From positions 27,217 to 91,216 of the forward strand of contig JASBSV010000005.1 of the NCBI GenBank assembly GCA_030148745.1: DNA of 64,000 bases, written 5' to 3'. This DNA comes from Paracoccaceae bacterium. GTDB taxonomy: Bacteria; Pseudomonadota; Alphaproteobacteria; Rhodobacterales; Rhodobacteraceae. Shown here piece after piece: positions 63,107 to 64,000 of this stretch. How positions within the stretch are numbered: position 1 is the first letter of the stretch; every line of letters begins with the position of its first letter. Under the pieces are notes generated by a model. It had not been told where the DNA came from. It did no database searches and worked only from the letters and a program-made list of their open reading frames with translations. The position numbers and the translations under genes are program-made.

Positions 63107-63727
63107 ATGCTTTCAACCCCTCGCCGTATTTTTGCGCTCCTGCTCCTGCTGACCGGCCTCGGGGCCTGTAGCCTGCCCGAGCCGGCAAATGCGCCGCCCG
63201 CCGACATGGGCAATTTCCGTTTGGGGTATAACGTGGTTCTGGCCAAAGAGCCGGTGATCGGCCCATTGTCGCGCACCGCCGATGAGGGTAGCTGGCAGGC
63301 CGCCATCAAGGAGGCGATCGACAAGCGTTTTGGCGGCTACGAGGGCGATAAGCTTTATCATCTGGGGATTAACGTCGAAGCCTATGTTCTGGCCCGCGCC
63401 GGCATCCCGCTGATCATCAGTCCCAAATCGGCGCTTATCATCAACGTCACCGTATGGGATGACGCCGCCGGCAAGAAGCTTAACGAAAAACCCAAGCAGT
63501 TGACGGTGCTGGAAAGCCTTTCCGACAAGACGGTGATCGGATCGGGCCTGACCCAAAGCAAAGAGCAGCAGCAGCTTAATCTGGCGACAAACGCGGCGCG
63601 CGCTGTTCAGGAGTGGTTGCTGAAGAACCCGCAGTGGTTTGGTCTGGGCGAAGAGGGCGCCGCCGCACCGCCCGCCGCAGGCGATGCGCTGCCGGGCGCT
63701 GCTCCGACAGATCCGCCGGTGAACTGA
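63107..63727 (+). CDS. Putative lipoprotein, function unknown
   Basis: ATG 63107 gives 206 residues with a lipoprotein signal: MLSTPRRIFALLLLLTGLGAC, lipobox LGAC with Cys21. The mature part (NFRLGYNVVLAKEPVIGPLSR, DKLYHLGINVEAYVLARAGIPL, SALIINVTVWDDAAGKKL) looks like one compact domain, and the tail is Ala/Pro-rich. I recognise no family with confidence. It lies between the M48 peptidase gene and tuf, with a gap of about 80 bases on each side. Confidence 0.7.
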   Translation: MLSTPRRIFALLLLLTGLGACSLPEPANAPPADMGNFRLGYNVVLAKEPVIGPLSRTADEGSWQAAIKEAIDKRFGGYEGDKLYHLGINVEAYVLARAGIPLIISPKSALIINVTVWDDAAGKKLNEKPKQLTVLESLSDKTVIGSGLTQSKEQQQLNLATNAARAVQEWLLKNPQWFGLGEEGAAAPPAAGDALPGAAPTDPPVN

Positions 63728-63812
63728 CGCTTGATTTTTGTTTTGCGGCGGCTTATGTCGCGCGCGGAGTGAAATCGGGCCGATGGCCCCCAAGTGACGA
63801 GGCATCCGCGCG

Positions 63813-64000
63813 ATGGCAAAGGCAAAATTTGAGCGTAACAAGCCGCATGTTAACATCGGCACGATTGGTCACGTTGACCACGGCAAGACGACGCTGACGG
63901 CGGCGATCACGAAGTATTTCGGTGATTTTCAGGCATATGACCAGATTGACGGCGCGCCGGAAGAGAAGGCGCGCGGGATCACGATCTCGACGGCTCACGT
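63813..64000 (+). CDS. tuf: Elongation factor Tu, N-terminal part (runs off window)
   Basis: EF-Tu delivers aminoacyl-tRNA to the ribosome. The frame starts [34 protein letters not shown] with the G1 P-loop GHVDHGKT, then [14 protein letters not shown] of switch I, and is cut by the window edge after about 62 codons. The 85-bp gap to the lipoprotein gene shows no tRNA and no strong Shine-Dalgarno, only GAGG about ten bases before the start. Confidence 0.97.
   Translation, partial: MAKAKFERNKPHVNIGTIGHVDHGKTTLTAAITKYFGDFQAYDQIDGAPEEKARGITISTAH

Noticed and set aside
63728-63812. Possible tRNA ahead of tuf
   Set aside because: tRNA genes often precede tuf, but no cloverleaf, TTCGA loop or acceptor stem is present in the 85 bases.

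Overview
The window is a chromosomal segment from a high-GC alphaproteobacterium, almost certainly of the Rhodobacteraceae (roseobacter/Rhodobacter group). The evidence is the gene order rpoZ-rsh-pdxJ-acpS-lepB-rnc-era-recO, a divergent pckA/chvI-chvG locus followed by a truncated HprK and RapZ, a (2S)-methylsuccinyl-CoA dehydrogenase of the ethylmalonyl-CoA pathway, and family-restricted small proteins (DUF1491, a DUF6473-like protein). Genes are tightly packed, and many neighbours overlap by ATGA, GTGA or TGATG, so translational coupling is common. I saw no prophage, transposase, CRISPR array, tRNA or rRNA.

Region 1 (1-24.5 kb) is a large cobalamin (B12) and cobalt locus. After the 3' end of a ThDP-dependent enzyme come, on the minus strand, cobO with two coupled Lin0512-family genes, cobN, a GNAT gene and cobW. 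A DUF1636 gene diverges from cobW. cbtB-cbtA (cobalt uptake) follow behind a clear cobalamin riboswitch. smc and an MltB-type lytic transglycosylase interrupt the locus. Then come cbiB and cobC, a receiver-domain protein, a glutathionyl-hydroquinone reductase, and the plus-strand operon [37-aa small ORF]-cbiX-cobH-cobL-cobI-cbiG/cobJ, with cobM just downstream. CobN (late cobalt insertion) and CbiX (early-type chelatase) are both present. cobA, cobG/cobZ, cobF, cobK, cobB, cobS, cobT, cobQ and the cobU/P genes are not in this window.

Region 2 (24.6-31.6 kb): a PilZ-like hypothetical protein, a MalY/PatB aminotransferase, a tight def-def-def-fmt operon in which the third deformylase has lost catalytic residues, then an ispH-methyltransferase-rnhA operon and a NYN-domain (LabA-like) gene with a strong terminator.

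Region 3 (31.7-41.3 kb) is the housekeeping run folK, rpoZ, rsh, DUF2062, pdxJ, a quinone oxidoreductase, acpS, lepB, rnc, era, DUF1491, recO. It serves folate, transcription, stringent response, PLP, lipid, secretion, RNA processing and repair functions.

Region 4 (41.2-56.7 kb): LysE and TauE/SafE transporters, methylsuccinyl-CoA dehydrogenase, pckA, then chvI-chvG-hprK-rapZ-EIIA(Man)-HPr, which couples an envelope/acid two-component system to a regulatory PTS without sugar permeases. It continues with an acyltransferase, a 100-bp palindromic repeat, 3-hydroxybutyryl-CoA dehydrogenase, a DUF6473-like gene, etfBA, a PduO-type adenosyltransferase and a HIG1-type membrane protein. ETF is the expected electron acceptor for the methylsuccinyl-CoA dehydrogenase, and the ethylmalonyl-CoA pathway needs B12-dependent mutases, so these genes connect functionally to region 1.

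Region 5 (56.7-64 kb): an SDR, an SH3 protein, parC-yjgN-M48 peptidase, a lipoprotein, and the start of tuf, which runs off the window.

The best candidates for undescribed biology are the tandem Lin0512 pair coupled to cobO, the coupled 37-residue ORF ahead of cbiX, a predicted dead deformylase inside the def-fmt operon, a G9 tract at the start of the DUF1636 gene, and two repeat families. No wholly new multi-gene system is evident.
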